From Erythrocercus mccallii (Eukaryota; Chordata; Aves; Passeriformes; Dicruridae), in contig VZRG01001660.1 in the NCBI GenBank assembly GCA_013397435.1, forward strand, positions 54,404 through 118,403: DNA of 64,000 nucleotides. The letters run 5' to 3'. Positions 63,500 through 64,000 of this stretch are shown here, one piece after another. Below the pieces are notes generated by a model that saw nothing but the letters and a program-made list of their open reading frames with translations, did not search any database and was not told where the DNA came from. Every line of letters starts with the position of its first letter. Within the stretch, counting starts at the first letter, position 1. The position numbers were made by a program, and so were the translations under genes.

Positions 63500-64000
63500 A
63501 GCTGTTAGTAGGTCTTAGTCGAAATCTTCCACTAGACCAAGTTGCAGAGTCCCATCCAGCCTGGTCTTGAACACCTAGGGATGGGGCATCCACAGTTTCT
63601 CTGGGAAAGCTGTGCCAGTGCCTCACCACCCTCACAGTAAAGACTTTCTTCCTCATCTCTAATCTGAATCTACTTTCGGCTTGAAGCCATTTCCCATAGT
63701 CCTGTCACTACATGCTCTTGTAAACAGTCTCTCTTCATCTTTCTTCCAGGCTCCCTTCAGGTACTTTGAAGGTTGCAGTAAGTTCACTCCAAAGCCTTCT
63801 CTTCTGGCTGAACAATGCAAATTCTCTCAGCCTTTCCTCAAAACAGAGCTGCTCCATCCCTCTGATCATCTTATTGACTCTCCTCTGGACATGCTCCAAA
63901 AGGTCCATGTCCTTCCTGTGCTGGGCCCCAGAGCTGGATGCAGCCCTGCAGGTGGGGTCTCAGCAGAGCAGAGGGGCAGAATCCCCTCCCTGGCCCTACT
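63500..64000 (-). mobile_element. CR1 LINE fragment, antisense, running off the right edge
   Basis: Reverse-complement CR1 motifs include CCATCCAGCCTGGTCTTGAA, TGGGGCATCCACAGTTTCTC, CAGTGCCTCACCACCCTCAC, AAAGACTTTCTTCCTCATCT, TCCTCTGGACATGCTCCAAA and GCAGCCCTGCAGGTGGGGTC. Its 3' end is on the left and the 5' part continues beyond the window. It is one of the better preserved copies here. Confidence 0.93.

Larger units (their letters stand above)
56145..64000 (+). other. Intron downstream of exon j (3' end outside window)
   Basis: The first 5 kb is AT-rich unique sequence. A probable minus-strand LTR lies at 61498-61903, and a minus-strand CR1 runs from about 63500 off the right edge. I found no segment encoding the next TSR, so the intron very likely continues beyond the window. 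Confidence 0.75.

Noticed and set aside
1..64000. tRNA, rRNA, CRISPR array or microbial operon
   Set aside because: No cloverleaf-like, ribosomal or spaced direct-repeat signals were seen. The split exons and CR1 content are vertebrate.

Overview
The window is vertebrate, and the repeat content points to a bird. It carries several CR1 non-LTR retrotransposon 3' ends, with their typical ATTCTATGATTCT-type tails, and compact solo LTRs. It holds no Alu, B1 or L1-like sequence. Gene density is very low, and almost everything outside ten short exons is intron or old repeat.

The only gene I can support is a central part of ADAMTSL1 (punctin-1, ADAMTS-like 1) on the + strand. Ten exons between 6000 and 56144 have GT-AG borders and compatible phases. 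Joined, they give an open frame of 1,405 nt (about 468 codons). They encode most of the spacer module after the cysteine-rich region, thrombospondin type 1 repeats (TSRs) 2 to 6, a 17-residue cassette between TSR2 and TSR3, and the acidic linker between TSR5 and TSR6. The start codon, signal peptide, TSR1 and cysteine-rich region lie to the left. The later TSRs, Ig domains and PLAC domain lie to the right. Details of the spacer (an IPYGSR strand and an ETKTLQG strand) fit ADAMTSL1 better than its paralog ADAMTSL3. ADAMTSL1 lies on human chromosome 9p, which corresponds to the avian Z, so Z linkage is likely but is inference.

Layout: 1-5999 is upstream intron with a CR1 and a perfect 42-bp tandem duplication. 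Exons a and b (6000-8351) code the spacer. A 13.5-kb intron contains a cluster of CR1 copies, one split by a nested solo LTR. Exons c and d (21839-22697) code TSR2. A 51-nt cassette exon (31764-31814) sits alone between large introns. Exons f and g (36029-37679) code TSR3 and TSR4. Exon h (41521-41605) codes the linker. A 9.6-kb intron holds a second solo LTR. Exons i and j (51217-56144) code TSR5 and TSR6. The rest is downstream intron with a probable third LTR and a CR1 that runs off the right edge. A 170-base assembly gap lies inside a purine pentanucleotide repeat at 33.2-33.4 kb.

I found no previously undescribed system. The most interesting points are: a stop codon created exactly at the exon h donor, matching the known short four-TSR punctin form; the skippable 17-residue cassette; two solo LTRs dated or bounded by exact target duplications; and the fact that all three LTR candidates are antisense to the gene.
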